NCBI GenBank assembly: GCA_017454105.1
Contig: JAFTDR010000167.1
Location: 1 to 52,199, forward strand
Origin: Desulfovibrionaceae bacterium
GTDB taxonomy: Bacteria; Desulfobacterota; Desulfovibrionia; Desulfovibrionales; Desulfovibrionaceae
Length of the DNA: 52,199 bases
Direction of reading: 5' to 3'
In this document: positions 8,388 through 17,053 of the stretch, piece by piece
Layout of the letters: every line of letters starts with the position of its first letter
How positions within the stretch are numbered: the stretch's first letter is position 1
Notes under the pieces: generated by a model
The model's database searches: none
The model's input: the letters and a program-made list of their open reading frames with translations, nothing else
Told to the model about the DNA's origin: nothing
Made by a program: the position numbers and the translations under genes

Positions 8388-9410
8388 TCAAAGATTTTGG
8401 GCGTACCAGTCGCCCGCAAGCCTAAGACCAGAGCGGACATCGTATTTGGGGGCATAGTGCAGGGCCCTTTTTGCCTTGCTTATGTCTGCGAGCGAGTGCC
8501 TGACATCGCCTGCGCGGAAGTCTCTGTAGACTGGCGCAAGATCCTTTCTGTCCTCTTTGTGGCGGAGGACTTCCTCCTTAATTGCGAGAAAGAGTTCGTT
8601 CAAGGTGATGCATTGGCCAAAGGCCACGTTGTAGACGGAGTTTCTTGCGCTCTCATCCGCAGTACTTGCCAGAATGTTTGCCTGGATGACATTGTCGATA
8701 TAGCAGAAGTCGCGCGTGGTTTCCCCGTCTCCGTTTATGTAGACGGTCTCGTTTTTGAGCATGCTCGCAAACCACTGCGGAATCACAGCCGCATAGGCTC
8801 CGTAAGGGTCTTGGCGTTGGCCGAAGACATTGAAGTAGCGCAGTCCGATAGAGGTGAAACCGTAGCAGCGTGCCCAGACATCGGCATAGAGTTCGTTCAC
8901 GTACTTGGTCACAGCGTAGGGCGAGAGAGGATTGCCGATATGCTCTTCGACTTTGGGCAGATCCGTTGAGTCGCCGTAGGTAGACGAGGAGGCCGCGTAG
9001 ACAAAGCTCTGAACCTTCGCGTCTCTTGCCGCGATGAGCATGTTGAGAAAACCATCTATATTGCAGCTGTTTGCGAGTGTCGGATCCTCGATGGATCGTG
9101 GAACAGATCCCAAGGCCGCCTCGTGGAGAACGTGTGCTGCTCCCTTGCAGGCAGTGTGGCAGGTCTCAAGATCCCTGATGTCGCCCTTGATAAAGGTAAA
9201 ATTCTTCCAAAGGCTCTCGCCAACGGCCTCATGGACCATGTCGAGATTTTTCTGGTAGCCTGTTAAGAAGTTGTCCAGGCCTGTGACCGTCTGCTTGAGT
9301 GTCAGGAGCCGTTCAAGAAGGTTTGAGCCGATAAAGCCGGCAACGCCGGTGATGAGCCAGTGCGAGGGGTTTTTTTCGAGTGCCTCGCAGGCGCGTGCGT
9401 ACTCTGTCAT
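8388..9410 (-). CDS. wbpP: UDP-N-acetylglucosamine 4-epimerase, WbpP/TviC type
   Basis: This extended short-chain dehydrogenase of 340 residues interconverts UDP-GlcNAc and UDP-GalNAc for surface polysaccharide. It has GVAGFIG (residues 22-28) for NAD, the SSST active-site serines (141-144), YAVTK (165-169) as the catalytic Tyr and Lys, and [14 protein letters not shown] near the C-terminus, which is typical of WbpP and TviC. The start at 9410 was chosen for its AAAGGA at proper spacing; an upstream in-frame extension of 47 residues has no homology. It diverges from the glycosyltransferase gene by 118 bp. Confidence 0.9.
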   Translation of the reverse strand: MTEYARACEALEKNPSHWLITGVAGFIGSNLLERLLTLKQTVTGLDNFLTGYQKNLDMVHEAVGESLWKNFTFIKGDIRDLETCHTACKGAAHVLHEAALGSVPRSIEDPTLANSCNIDGFLNMLIAARDAKVQSFVYAASSSTYGDSTDLPKVEEHIGNPLSPYAVTKYVNELYADVWARCYGFTSIGLRYFNVFGQRQDPYGAYAAVIPQWFASMLKNETVYINGDGETTRDFCYIDNVIQANILASTADESARNSVYNVAFGQCITLNELFLAIKEEVLRHKEDRKDLAPVYRDFRAGDVRHSLADISKAKRALHYAPKYDVRSGLRLAGDWYAQNL

Positions 9411-9528
9411 AGGACGTCCTTTGTGAAAATGAATTCTTGCCTCTAGCATAGGGTATTTGTGTGCGCTCTGCAAGCAGGCCGCTTGAGTTCGTGCAAAAAA
9501 GGTGGTAGCAGAGCCCCGGGAGGGGAAA

Positions 9529-10698
9529 ATGACAGTTTTAATTCTCGGCAATCAAAGCCGGTCTGTATACAATTTTTGGTCCGTTCTCATACGCCATCTT
9601 TTAGCAGAAGGGCACACTGTTCTTTGCGCGGTTCCAGACAGCTGCGCGCCCAAGGAGCGGGAGGCCGAAGAGGATGCGCGGGGGCGACTTGAGCGCGCGG
9701 TCTCGCGTCTTCTCACCTATCCACTGAGCCGCAAAGGTTTAAATCCCTTTGCCGATTTGCGCACCCTCTGGGCGCTGTATCGGCTCTTCCGTGCAGAACA
9801 CCCGGATCTGCTTTTTACCTCGACCATTAAGCCTGTCATCTATGGCTCTCTCGCTGCACACTTTGCCGGTGTTCCGCGCATCTACGCGACAATTACCGGA
9901 CTAGGCTACACCTTTGAGCGCGATTCCGTAGCCAAGCGCGCGATCCACGCGTTAGCTGTGTTCCTCTACCGCACCTCCCTCGCCCATGTGAGCGGCGTTT
10001 TTTTTCAAAACGAGGACGATCGCGCAACCTTCAGAGAGGCCAAAATCCTTGGGGAGAACGCAAAAATTTTCATGGCGCGCGGGACAGGCGTCGACACAGG
10101 CCGCTTCGCCTATGTCCCCGCAAAGAAGCCAGACCCCGAGTTTCTCTTTCTCTTTGTCGGCCGCCTGCTTGTCGCAAAAGGCCTAGATGCCTACGCCCAA
10201 GCTGCAAAGCTTCTTCGGGACCGCTATCCCATGGCGCGCTTTCAGATTGTCGGCCCAAAGGAGAGTGGGCCTGGGGCCTTGCCCTCCAGTCTTCTAGACC
10301 AATGGGTGAGCCAAGGCCTTATCGAATATCTTGGGGAGACGCGGGATGTGCGGCCTTACCTTGCGGCCTGCCATGTCCTCGTGCTTCCTTCCTGGCGCGA
10401 AGGCACCCCAACTGCTGTTATGGAGGCCATGAGTGTTGGGCGGGCTTGTATTGTGACGGATGTTCCGGGCTGCCGGGAAGTTGTCCGCAATGGTGAGAAC
10501 GGCTACGTTGTGCCGGTCAATGACGCAGAGGCCCTTGCGCACGCTATGGAGCAGTGCGTGACAGAGTATGACAGGACCGTTGCGATGGGGATTGCCGGCC
10601 GGGAGATGGCCTGTCGGGAATTCGATGCGGACCGCGTGGCAGAGAAAATTCTTCTTGATATGCAGTGCTGCGCTGCAAACGGATGCGATCATGATTAG
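9529..10698 (+). CDS. Family 4 glycosyltransferase for surface polysaccharide
   Basis: This GT-B fold enzyme of 389 residues adds a sugar from an activated donor to a lipid-linked acceptor at the cytoplasmic membrane. The C-terminal nucleotide-sugar half shows [10 protein letters not shown], then [13 protein letters not shown] (the E-x7-E motif near residue 290) and a GENGYVVPV loop. The N-terminal half contains [15 protein letters not shown], as in capsule and PglA-like transferases. The ATG at 9529 follows a strong GGGAGGGG. The gene overlaps the next by eight bases, so both probably act in one pathway with the divergent epimerase. The exact sugar specificity cannot be read. Confidence 0.85.
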   Translation: MTVLILGNQSRSVYNFWSVLIRHLLAEGHTVLCAVPDSCAPKEREAEEDARGRLERAVSRLLTYPLSRKGLNPFADLRTLWALYRLFRAEHPDLLFTSTIKPVIYGSLAAHFAGVPRIYATITGLGYTFERDSVAKRAIHALAVFLYRTSLAHVSGVFFQNEDDRATFREAKILGENAKIFMARGTGVDTGRFAYVPAKKPDPEFLFLFVGRLLVAKGLDAYAQAAKLLRDRYPMARFQIVGPKESGPGALPSSLLDQWVSQGLIEYLGETRDVRPYLAACHVLVLPSWREGTPTAVMEAMSVGRACIVTDVPGCREVVRNGENGYVVPVNDAEALAHAMEQCVTEYDRTVAMGIAGREMACREFDADRVAEKILLDMQCCAANGCDHD

Positions 10699-12040
10699 TG
10701 CGTACAGAAGAGCCTTGCTGCAGGCCCTGGATGTCCTCTGTCTTTTGATTGCCCTGGCTCTTGCGGAATTGACAACAATTCCGCAGGATCTCAATGTGTT
10801 CTTGGACTATACCGGGGCATCCCTGTTCACCGTCTTTTTTTACCTCCTCTTCTTGTACATAACCGATGCCTACAAGGTCGGTTTCGAGGATTTCAGGGAG
10901 ACCATGGGCCGGCTTCTTGTCGGCTGCGTACTTGGCATATTGTCCAGCACAGTTGCCTCGTATGCCTTTGACCATTGGCGTTTTGACCGGATAACGCTCG
11001 TCTTTCTCTTCGCTGTGTCCACAGCGCTTTGTCTTGCCTGGCGCGGATTCTACTATAGGAATGCGGAGCGCCTGACCCATCCCTTACGGGTACTTTTGGT
11101 TGGTGTGGACAGGGCAGGAAAAGTTCGGCAGCTCTTAAGTGAGGGCCTGCCTAAGGCGAAAATCTTGGGCTATGTCGGCGAGGAGGGGCAGGATACGGCT
11201 GTCGGCCCCTGTCTTGGGGCTCCCTTTGACACATTGCGTATTGCCAGGGAAACACAGGCAACCATGATTGTCCTTTTGCCTGACGCGCCAATTGACGACG
11301 ATATCGCTCATGAGCTGCTTATGGCGAAGCTTGGCGGGAAGATGGTTGTTGATATTCGAAGTTTCTACGAGCATGTCGTAAAACGCCTGCCTCTCTCCCA
11401 GATTACCGAGGAGTGGCTCCTCCTAACAGAGGGCTTCTCACTCAATACCCGCGGATCCTTGCGCAGATTAAAACGAGCTGTCGATGTCTTCTGCTCTCTA
11501 CTCCTGCTTATTCCTGCCGCGCCGATCATGCTTTTGACAGCGATTATCATCCGCTTTGAATCGCCTGGCCCTGTGATCTACCGTCAGGATAGGGTGGGGC
11601 TCTACGAGAAGGAGTTCACCCTCTATAAATTCCGTTCAATGCGTACAGACGCTGAGGCGAATGGGGCTGTGTGGGCTAAGGCAAATGACAGCCGGGTTAC
11701 GCGTTTTGGCCGCTTTATACGCAAAGTCCGCATTGACGAGCTTCCCCAGATCTGGAATATCCTGAAAGGGGATATGAGCTTTATCGGCCCACGGCCCGAG
11801 CGTATGACTTTTGTCGAGAAGCTGAAAAAGGACATTCCCTATTACAGCATGCGCCATACGGTTAAGCCCGGCTTAACCGGTTGGGCCCAGGTCTCCTATC
11901 CCTACGGGGCAAGTGAGGAGGATGCGCGCTTTAAGCTTGAATACGACCTCTACTATATTAAGAATATGTCTCTCTTGCTCGACATCCATATTATTTTTAA
12001 GACAATAGGCGTTGTTCTGTTTCCAAAGGGCGCGCGCTAA
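10691..12040 (+). CDS. Polyprenyl-phosphate sugar phosphotransferase (initiating glycosyltransferase)
   Basis: This 449-residue membrane protein starts lipid-linked polysaccharide by moving a sugar-1-phosphate onto undecaprenyl phosphate. The N-terminal 110 residues hold about four membrane helices. A CoA-binding-like middle domain follows (LLVGVDRAG). A further membrane helix precedes the catalytic domain, which shows YRQDRVGLYEKEF, TLYKFRSMRTDAE, RKVRIDELPQIWNILKGDMS and FIGPRPE. The start at 10691 overlaps the end of the glycosyltransferase (ATGATTAG), which implies translational coupling. The family is certain; the sugar is not. Confidence 0.92.
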   Translation: MISAYRRALLQALDVLCLLIALALAELTTIPQDLNVFLDYTGASLFTVFFYLLFLYITDAYKVGFEDFRETMGRLLVGCVLGILSSTVASYAFDHWRFDRITLVFLFAVSTALCLAWRGFYYRNAERLTHPLRVLLVGVDRAGKVRQLLSEGLPKAKILGYVGEEGQDTAVGPCLGAPFDTLRIARETQATMIVLLPDAPIDDDIAHELLMAKLGGKMVVDIRSFYEHVVKRLPLSQITEEWLLLTEGFSLNTRGSLRRLKRAVDVFCSLLLLIPAAPIMLLTAIIIRFESPGPVIYRQDRVGLYEKEFTLYKFRSMRTDAEANGAVWAKANDSRVTRFGRFIRKVRIDELPQIWNILKGDMSFIGPRPERMTFVEKLKKDIPYYSMRHTVKPGLTGWAQVSYPYGASEEDARFKLEYDLYYIKNMSLLLDIHIIFKTIGVVLFPKGAR

Positions 12041-12571
12041 GGCTGGCCTTTTTTCGCGCATTCGCTCTCTTGTCAAGACAAAAGCAGTGCGCCTTAGGGC
12101 TCCTTATCCAATTTGTCCTAACAAAGACCGCCCCTGTTTGCTACGATGTTCTTGTGCGAATTTGCATACAAACACACGTATTTTTCTTGTGAATGAGAAG
12201 GGCTGTACTCAGGATTATTCCTGGGTGCGGCCTCTTTTTACAAAGAGTTGTCGCCGCTCACAGGCCAACGAAGTCTCATTGCTCAAGCTAGGATGAAGAC
12301 GCATCGTTTCCGGCAATCTTGCGTGGCTTAGAGCGAAATCTTCTTGCGCAAACAAAGGGGGGAGTACGAGTTTCCCCGTTACTTGGACGAAAGTAGATGT
12401 GCTTTTCTCTCGCCCAAGTGAGCGTACGCCAGAAAAAAGCAGAGACGAGAAGGCACAAAGAGGGTGCATTGCTAGAATTGGCAGAAATCGCACGCAAGGC
12501 GAAGTGTTTTCCTGGAACGTGAGCGCTGCAGTCGAGGCTTGTAGTAAGCCCTGCAATGTAGGGAAGTATGG
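12041..12571. other. Gene-free interval
   Basis: This interval holds one terminator-like hairpin (12201-12239). Otherwise no reading frame has a credible ribosome-binding site or family resemblance. It leads into the MITE-like element at 12572. Confidence 0.6.
12201..12239 (+). terminator. Terminator hairpin sharing sequence with the one at 17001-17040
   Basis: GGCTGTACTCAGGA pairs with TCCTGGGTGCGGCC, with several G-U pairs and a four-base loop, and is followed by CTCTTTTT. It lies 160 bp after the sugar transferase. Both arms are almost identical in sequence to the hairpin at 17001-17040, which structure alone does not explain. Confidence 0.7.
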
Positions 12572-12811
12572 TGTATCCGCTCACTGGGTATCGGTACTAT
12601 GCAGGTTGTAAACCTCCTCAAACTGTGCCAGTGACAGCATCGTTCGCTTTCTATCGTCAGCGATACAGTAGAAAATCGACTATACTCGACCGCACATTGA
12701 TTTTCCGCAGAACGCTTAGAGTGACACGCTGACATCGTCCACCTAGGGGAAAATCTTTATGAGGCTGAGTATAAAAGGCGCGATTCCGCAGTCCCCCCGT
12801 GAGCGGATACA
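12572..12811. mobile_element. MITE-like element of about 240 bp
   Basis: The ends are 17-bp inverted repeats with one mismatch: TGTATCCGCTCACTGGG at 12572-12588 and the reverse complement of TGTATCCGCTCACGGGG at 12795-12811. Inside is a second inverted repeat of 28 nt (12681-12708 against 12746-12773; 21 of 28 positions agree). Its inner part reads GATTTTCC on one side and GGGGAAAATC on the other, and its outer part is TATACTC/GAGTATA. No coding capacity is seen. The segment 12729-12773 recurs at 51774-51817 on the other strand with about four mismatches and one gap. No target-site duplication is obvious. Confidence 0.6.
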
Positions 12812-13008
12812 GTATGAGGGCTCACCAGTCTACCCTAAGGATTGAAGAAGTCCCTTCGGACTCCTGGCAGATGGACTTTTTGAGATGATGTGGCGTTCCC
12901 CAGTCATTGGAACCAGCATTCTACCGTACACCAGTGATCTGATGAAAAAAATAAAGTTATATTGATTTTATATATGTAGTATATTTCTAGAATTAATAAG
13001 GAAGAATT

Positions 13009-14605
13009 ATGCAAAAATCTACGATATGTGATATGAATCGTCTGTCACTCGGTTTACTGAGATTTGAAAATATACGAAAAAGTAATATGATTTATCAGAT
13101 TGCAAGTCAAAGAAGTCCTATATTTTTTTCACGTCCCAGGAGATTTGGTAAGTCGCTTCTTGTCAATACATTGTCAAGCCTTTTCTCAAATAGATTGGAG
13201 TTTTTTCACGATCTTTACATTGAAAAAATATGGAATGATAAAAAATATAAAGTTGTTAAATTGGATTTTTCAAGATTTGCAGGCAAAAAAATGAGAAGTT
13301 GAAGGGTGAGTTATCTGATAAAATTATTAGGGAATTTAACGCAGAAGGCATTGCACTGACCAATGCAATTGGCATCAGAGACCCTGATAGTGTTTTAGAT
13401 GAAATTCTTCAAAAAGTACCTGATAATAGCACTGTCCTGCTCATTGATGAGTATGATGCTCCCTTGACACGCCGTATAAATGAGCCTGAGGAGCTAAAAG
13501 AAGTACTTGATGTATTAAGCGATTTTTATGCTACAGTAAAAGAGTATTCAGACAAATTTCGTTTAATATTCATTACTGGAGTGACAAGAGCGAGCCATGT
13601 CTCTATTTTTTCTGCGTTTAATAATCTCGTCGATTTAAGTCTTGAAGAGAATTTAATGCTTTACTTGGTTTTACACAGACTGATTTACAACAATACTTTA
13701 ATTTATATGTAGAGAATGCTGCAAAAGTCTTGCAAATGGAAAAGAGAGAAGTCTATAGGAGACTTGAACAATATTACGATAGGTACCAATTCTCTATCCA
13801 AGCAAATGAAAGTTTATATAACCCATGGTCAATAATGAGTTTTTTTAAACTTCCTAAAAATGCTTTTATAAACTACTGGTTTGAATCTGGCAGCATAAGT
13901 TCCCTAATCATGCAATATCTTAAAATAAACGAAAAATTTGATTTTCTAAATTATACTGATCGTGAAGTATATATAAGCAATAAAGATCTTTCGAATCATT
14001 ATGAAATAAACGCTATTCCTCATGAAATATTCCTGTATCAAGTTGGCTATCTAACTATAGAAAAATCACAAAATAACACAGCACATTTGATTATGCCCAA
14101 TGCTGAAGTCGAGGACAGCCTCCTTAACCTGTATCTTGTTGGGAATAAATTGAAGCCAAAGAATGATACACAATTATTAATTGATGAGATCTATAAATAT
14201 ATAGATAAAAGAGATTTACCAGTAATAATAAAAATTTTTAATGGAATATTAAATGATTGTGTGTCAATTCTAAGCAAGATTTTCCAAGATGAACGCTCTG
14301 TTCGAGATCTCATCTATGCTGCACTGCCTCAGGAAATCTATCTGGAAAAAATTAAGGAACGAGAGAGTGCAAAAGGCTGGTCTGATCTTGAGCTTATCAC
14401 AAGACAAACACATATGGTAATTGAATTTAAAAGAACCAACCCGAATCGAAAGCCCGAAGAGTGTTTGAAAGAAACTGTAGAACAAATCAAGTGTAAAGAA
14501 TATGGTATAGGCGCTTTTGAAAGATGTAATTTGTATAGAGTAGCTATGGTTATATCTACAGAAAAGAGGAAAATACTTCCTGATTTTTGTATGGAAGTTG
14601 TGTGA
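13009..14605 (+). pseudogene. AAA-ATPase-like / PD-(D/E)XK nuclease-domain protein, broken by two frameshifts
   Basis: Three consecutive frames together spell one protein of about 530 residues in the family with an AAA-ATPase-like N-terminus and a PD-(D/E)XK domain at the C-terminus. Visible motifs are SRPRRFGKSLL (Walker A), VLLIDEYDAPL (Walker B), FITGVTR, and near the end WSDLELI with VIEFKRTN (nuclease Asp and Glu-x-Lys). The first frameshift lies in an A7 run at 13285-13291 and the second near 13648-13656, after which the missing part FNALLGFTQTDLQQYF reads on in the third frame. The DNA is far more AT-rich than its neighbours. The start has AAGGAAG upstream. Sequencing error in homopolymers is possible for the first shift. 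The biological role of this family is not established. Confidence 0.8.
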
Positions 14606-14626
14606 TGAGTGTCTAAGGAAGCTGGT

Positions 14627-14645
14627 ATACAGTATCCGCTCACGG
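14627..14645 (-). repeat. Inverted copy of the MITE end, right of the nuclease gene
   Basis: On the minus strand this reads CCGTGAGCGGATACTGTAT. It differs by one base from CCGTGAGCGGATACAGTAT at 12797-12815 on the plus strand. The two sites therefore bracket the AAA/nuclease gene as a 19-bp inverted repeat, 21 bp past its stop on this side. Confidence 0.75.
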
Positions 14646-14727
14646 ATGTACTGTACCTCGTCGTACCTCTGAGGCTTGCGGTCTTTGTCGACAATACCAT
14701 ACCTAGCGAAGCTGCCCCGTATGACAC

Positions 14728-14822
14728 TATACTCTGCTCCACTATGATTCTTCCTCTTCCGGCCAATCGAAGTCGCTCCCTTTGGCCGCATAGGGAAAAT
14801 TATTATGCGTTCGGGTAGAGTA
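14728..14822. repeat. Divergent hairpin-type repeat pair (GGGAAAATC family)
   Basis: The left arm 14728-14754 begins TATACTCTGCTCC and ends ATGATTCTTCC. The right arm 14793-14822 begins GGGAAAATTATTATG and ends GTAGAGTA. An inner GGCCAA/TTTGGCC pair extends the potential hairpin. The arrangement parallels the internal repeat of the element at 12572-12811, and the MITE-end copy at 14627 lies at about the same distance to its left. Confidence 0.65.
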
Positions 14823-15027
14823 CAAGATACGACAAGACTGGTACACATCATTCAAGAGAAGCGAAACAGGTCGGAGGGCTGCCTGTATTGTGTCGCTCAC
14901 GGGTACGGTGCGGTTTTTTCGACTACCCCGCTCTCTCCCTTGCATGCAGAAGAATCCATACAGGCTCAAAGTACTCGTTGTATCCCTGGGCAATACCGGC
15001 CGATTGCGGCTTTCCGTTTAATGCTCT

Positions 15028-15056
15028 GCGGAAAAGCATTGTGCGGTCGAGTATAC
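15028..15056 (+). repeat. Single arm of the GGGAAAATC repeat family
   Basis: GCGGAAAAGCATTGTGCGGT followed by CGAGTATAC matches the reverse complement of 12681-12709 (GCGGAAAATCAATGTGCGGT, CGAGTATA) with three or four differences. A poor partner arm may lie near 14970-14985. Confidence 0.6.
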
Positions 15057-15623
15057 AAAGCCTTAAAGGGCATTGAGGGGAGATGCGCGAGGTATATGCG
15101 GCGTGTCTGTATGTGCTGTTCCAGTTGACACAAATTCCCCTGCTTTGTATCTTTCCTCGTTACAAGCAGTCTCGAGGATTGAAGTATCTGGCTTTACAGT
15201 GCGGTCTCCCTCTTGCAAAAAAAGCCAGTTTTTTTCTATCTCAAGTACACGTGTGTCTGCGCAGGATTTTAAAAGTACCTGTGTGCAGGCCCCAAACATT
15301 TTTTGACAGCTTGTGTTTGCGGCAAGAAAGACATGTTCTGCGCAAGGGGCAATTTAGCGCGTTGCGCGGAATTTTTTTTGTTGTAGGCTCCAAGCGTACT
15401 GCGGGCATACAGTTGTACGCGATGTGGCTACGAAGTCCCCGAAGTCCCTTGTTCTGGACATCGGGCAGAGTTACTTTTTTTATGTAGGTCTCTTTCCATT
15501 GGGCACCTGAGAGGTGTCAAAGGAATCCAATATGGCACGGCTTTGAACGAGGACAATGAGAATCCACGTTGTGCGATTCTTGTAGGCGGGGAGGGCGTCT
15601 TGTCAGCTCTCCCCGATTGGCGT

Positions 15624-15639
15624 GCGGGCGTATGCCCGC
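15624..15639 (+). promoter_or_regulatory. Strong hairpin in the yedE leader
   Basis: GCGGGC-GTAT-GCCCGC is a perfect six-pair stem, 15 bases before the GAGGAG ribosome-binding site. A wider GGGGAG/CTCCCC pair lies just upstream (15589-15615). There is no T-tract. It may affect translation or stability; no known riboswitch was recognised. Confidence 0.4.
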
Positions 15640-15666
15640 CTGTTTTCCAAGTATGAGGAGAGTTGT

Positions 15667-16752
15667 GTGAAGAAAAACTTTTTCGCAACGACCCCAGGGA
15701 TTATGGTCGTGGGCGCTGTCATTGGCGTGCTTGCCATTGTTTTGCAGAAATTGGGCAATCCCGCAAACATGGGCATTTGTGTTGCCTGTTTTGAGCGGGA
15801 TATCGCGGGTGCTTTGGGCCTGCACAGAGCTGCTGTTGTGCAGTATGTGCGACCAGAGATTCTCGCCTTTGTTCTTGGGAGTCTTCTCGCCTCAATTGCA
15901 ACGCGCGAGTTTCGGCCGCGTGGCGGTTCGGCACCGCTCACGCGTTTTCTGCTCGGCATGGTCGCGGCGCTAGGAGCCCTTGTCTTTCTTGGCTGCCCCT
16001 GGCGCGCGATTTTGCGGCTTGCTGGAGGAGACGCAAATGCCCTCTTTGGTTTTGCCGGACTTGCGGCCGGTGTCTTTATTGGAACGCTTTTTTTCCGGCG
16101 CGGCTATTCTCTTGGACGATCTGTTCCGCAGTCAACAGGCGCGGGCCTAGTCTTTCCTGCCCTTGTACTCGCCCTTCTTTTGTGCGCCCTCTTCTTTCCG
16201 CAGATTGCCGGTCAGGCAAAGTCCGGCCCGCTCTTTTATTCGGCAAAAGGGCCAGGGTCGATGCACGCACCGTTTTGGATCGCCTTTGGCTGTGCGCTCA
16301 TAATTGGTGTCATTGCCCAGAGAAGCCGTTTCTGCACAATGGGGGCGCTGCGCGACCTCTTCCTTTTCCGTCAGACCCATCTTTTTATGGGGATTCTCGC
16401 TCTCTTTGTCTGCGCGCTCATTATGAATTGCGCAACAGGCGGTTTTCATTTTGGTTTTGAAAAACAGCCGGTCGCCCATACGGAGAGTCTCTGGAATTTC
16501 TGCGGCATGATGACAGCTGGACTTGCCTTTGCCCTTGCCGGTGGCTGCCCAGGACGTCAACTCTTTATGGCCGGTGAAGGCGATAGCGACGCGGCTCTTT
16601 TTGCCCTGGGCATGCTTGTTGGTGCGGCCTTTGCCCACAATTTCGGAACAGCGAGTTCAGGCGCAGGCCTTGGGCCCTACGGTATCCACGCAACTGTCAT
16701 TGGTTTTCTTGTCTGCCTTGTGATAGGCTTTGCCCACTGCAAGCGGGCATAA
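15667..16752 (+). CDS. yedE: YedE-type membrane transporter, putative selenium/sulfur-compound importer
   Basis: This 361-residue membrane protein of the YeeE/YedE family has about nine to ten helices. The conserved Cys-containing loops are present: NMGICVACFERD, FLGCPWRAILRLAGGD, RSRFCTMGALRDL and GGCPGRQLFMAGEGDSD. In other bacteria YedE next to a TusA-like YedF protein is linked to selenium use by comparative genomics, and the related YeeE imports thiosulfate. The GTG at 15667 was chosen because GAGGAG lies six bases before it; an upstream in-frame ATG would place 15 extra residues in the leader hairpin. It is followed after 12 bp by the TusA-like gene. Confidence 0.88.
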   Translation: MKKNFFATTPGIMVVGAVIGVLAIVLQKLGNPANMGICVACFERDIAGALGLHRAAVVQYVRPEILAFVLGSLLASIATREFRPRGGSAPLTRFLLGMVAALGALVFLGCPWRAILRLAGGDANALFGFAGLAAGVFIGTLFFRRGYSLGRSVPQSTGAGLVFPALVLALLLCALFFPQIAGQAKSGPLFYSAKGPGSMHAPFWIAFGCALIIGVIAQRSRFCTMGALRDLFLFRQTHLFMGILALFVCALIMNCATGGFHFGFEKQPVAHTESLWNFCGMMTAGLAFALAGGCPGRQLFMAGEGDSDAALFALGMLVGAAFAHNFGTASSGAGLGPYGIHATVIGFLVCLVIGFAHCKRA

Positions 16753-16764
16753 GGGAGAATCGCT

Positions 16765-16980
16765 ATGCGAGAAATTGACACACGGGGTCTTTCGTGCCCG
16801 CAGCCGGTGCTTCTTTTTCACGAGGCGGCGAAAGCCGATGCGCAGTCGCCCATGGACATCCTTGTGGACAACGAGGCGAGCCGAGAAAATGTCACACGCG
16901 CGGCCACAAAGCTTGGCTGGCAGGTCACGCAGAAAGATGAAGAGAGTGGAGTGACCCGCCTTCTTCTGCGCAAGGAATAA
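16765..16980 (+). CDS. TusA/YedF-like sulfur (or selenium) carrier protein
   Basis: This 71-residue protein is of the TusA/SirA fold. The key CPQP motif sits at residues 11-14, and Cys11 would carry a persulfide or selenide. MREIDTRGLSCPQPVLL is typical of this family, and the length matches single-domain TusA. A GGGAGA ribosome-binding site is present. With YedE upstream and the DUF3343 protein downstream, it probably accepts sulfur or selenium imported by YedE. Whether it handles S or Se cannot be told from sequence. Confidence 0.9.
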   Translation: MREIDTRGLSCPQPVLLFHEAAKADAQSPMDILVDNEASRENVTRAATKLGWQVTQKDEESGVTRLLLRKE

Positions 16981-17000
16981 TTGCCGTTTTGTCTAATAAA

Positions 17001-17040
17001 CAGGCCGTACTCAGGTTTTGCCTGGGTACGGCCTGTTTTT
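17001..17040 (+). terminator. Intrinsic terminator after the TusA-like gene
   Basis: CAGGCCGTACTCAGG pairs with CCTGGGTACGGCCTG over a TTTTG loop and is followed by TTTTT. The core is shared with the terminator at 12201-12239. It lies inside the yedE-to-DUF3343 gene run, so the two halves may be separately or partly transcribed. Confidence 0.85.
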
Positions 17041-17053
17041 CGTAGGAGTGTGC

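Larger units (their letters stand above)
14823..15666. other. Gene-free interval before yedE
   Basis: There is no convincing gene. A further repeat copy is at 15028-15056 (GCGGAAAAGCATTGTGCGGT then CGAGTATAC). It is nearly the same as the minus-strand sequence at 12681-12709. GGGCAATACCGGCCGATTGC near 14988-15007 resembles a stretch near 49064-49087. The interval ends in the yedE leader. Confidence 0.6.

Noticed and set aside
8163..8969. Plus-strand 268-residue frame
   Set aside because: It is mostly opposite the epimerase gene and the rest crosses a repeat and a terminator.
12839..12862. AGTCC-CTTC-GGACT hairpin before the AAA gene
   Set aside because: Only five pairs and no T-tract; too weak to call.
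13009..13302. Treating the AAA-ATPase fragments as three separate genes
   Set aside because: The three frames join into one family-length protein with motifs in the right order; the later pieces lack starts and ribosome-binding sites.
12566..14822. CRISPR array
   Set aside because: Repeats are few, inverted, diverged and irregularly spaced, and no cas genes are present.
14606..14851. Minus-strand frame with GAEYSVIRGSFARYG
   Set aside because: It looks protein-like, but it lies in the repeat arms and runs on through the opposite strand of the nuclease gene. The resemblance among such frames reflects the DNA repeats, whose indels break the frame.
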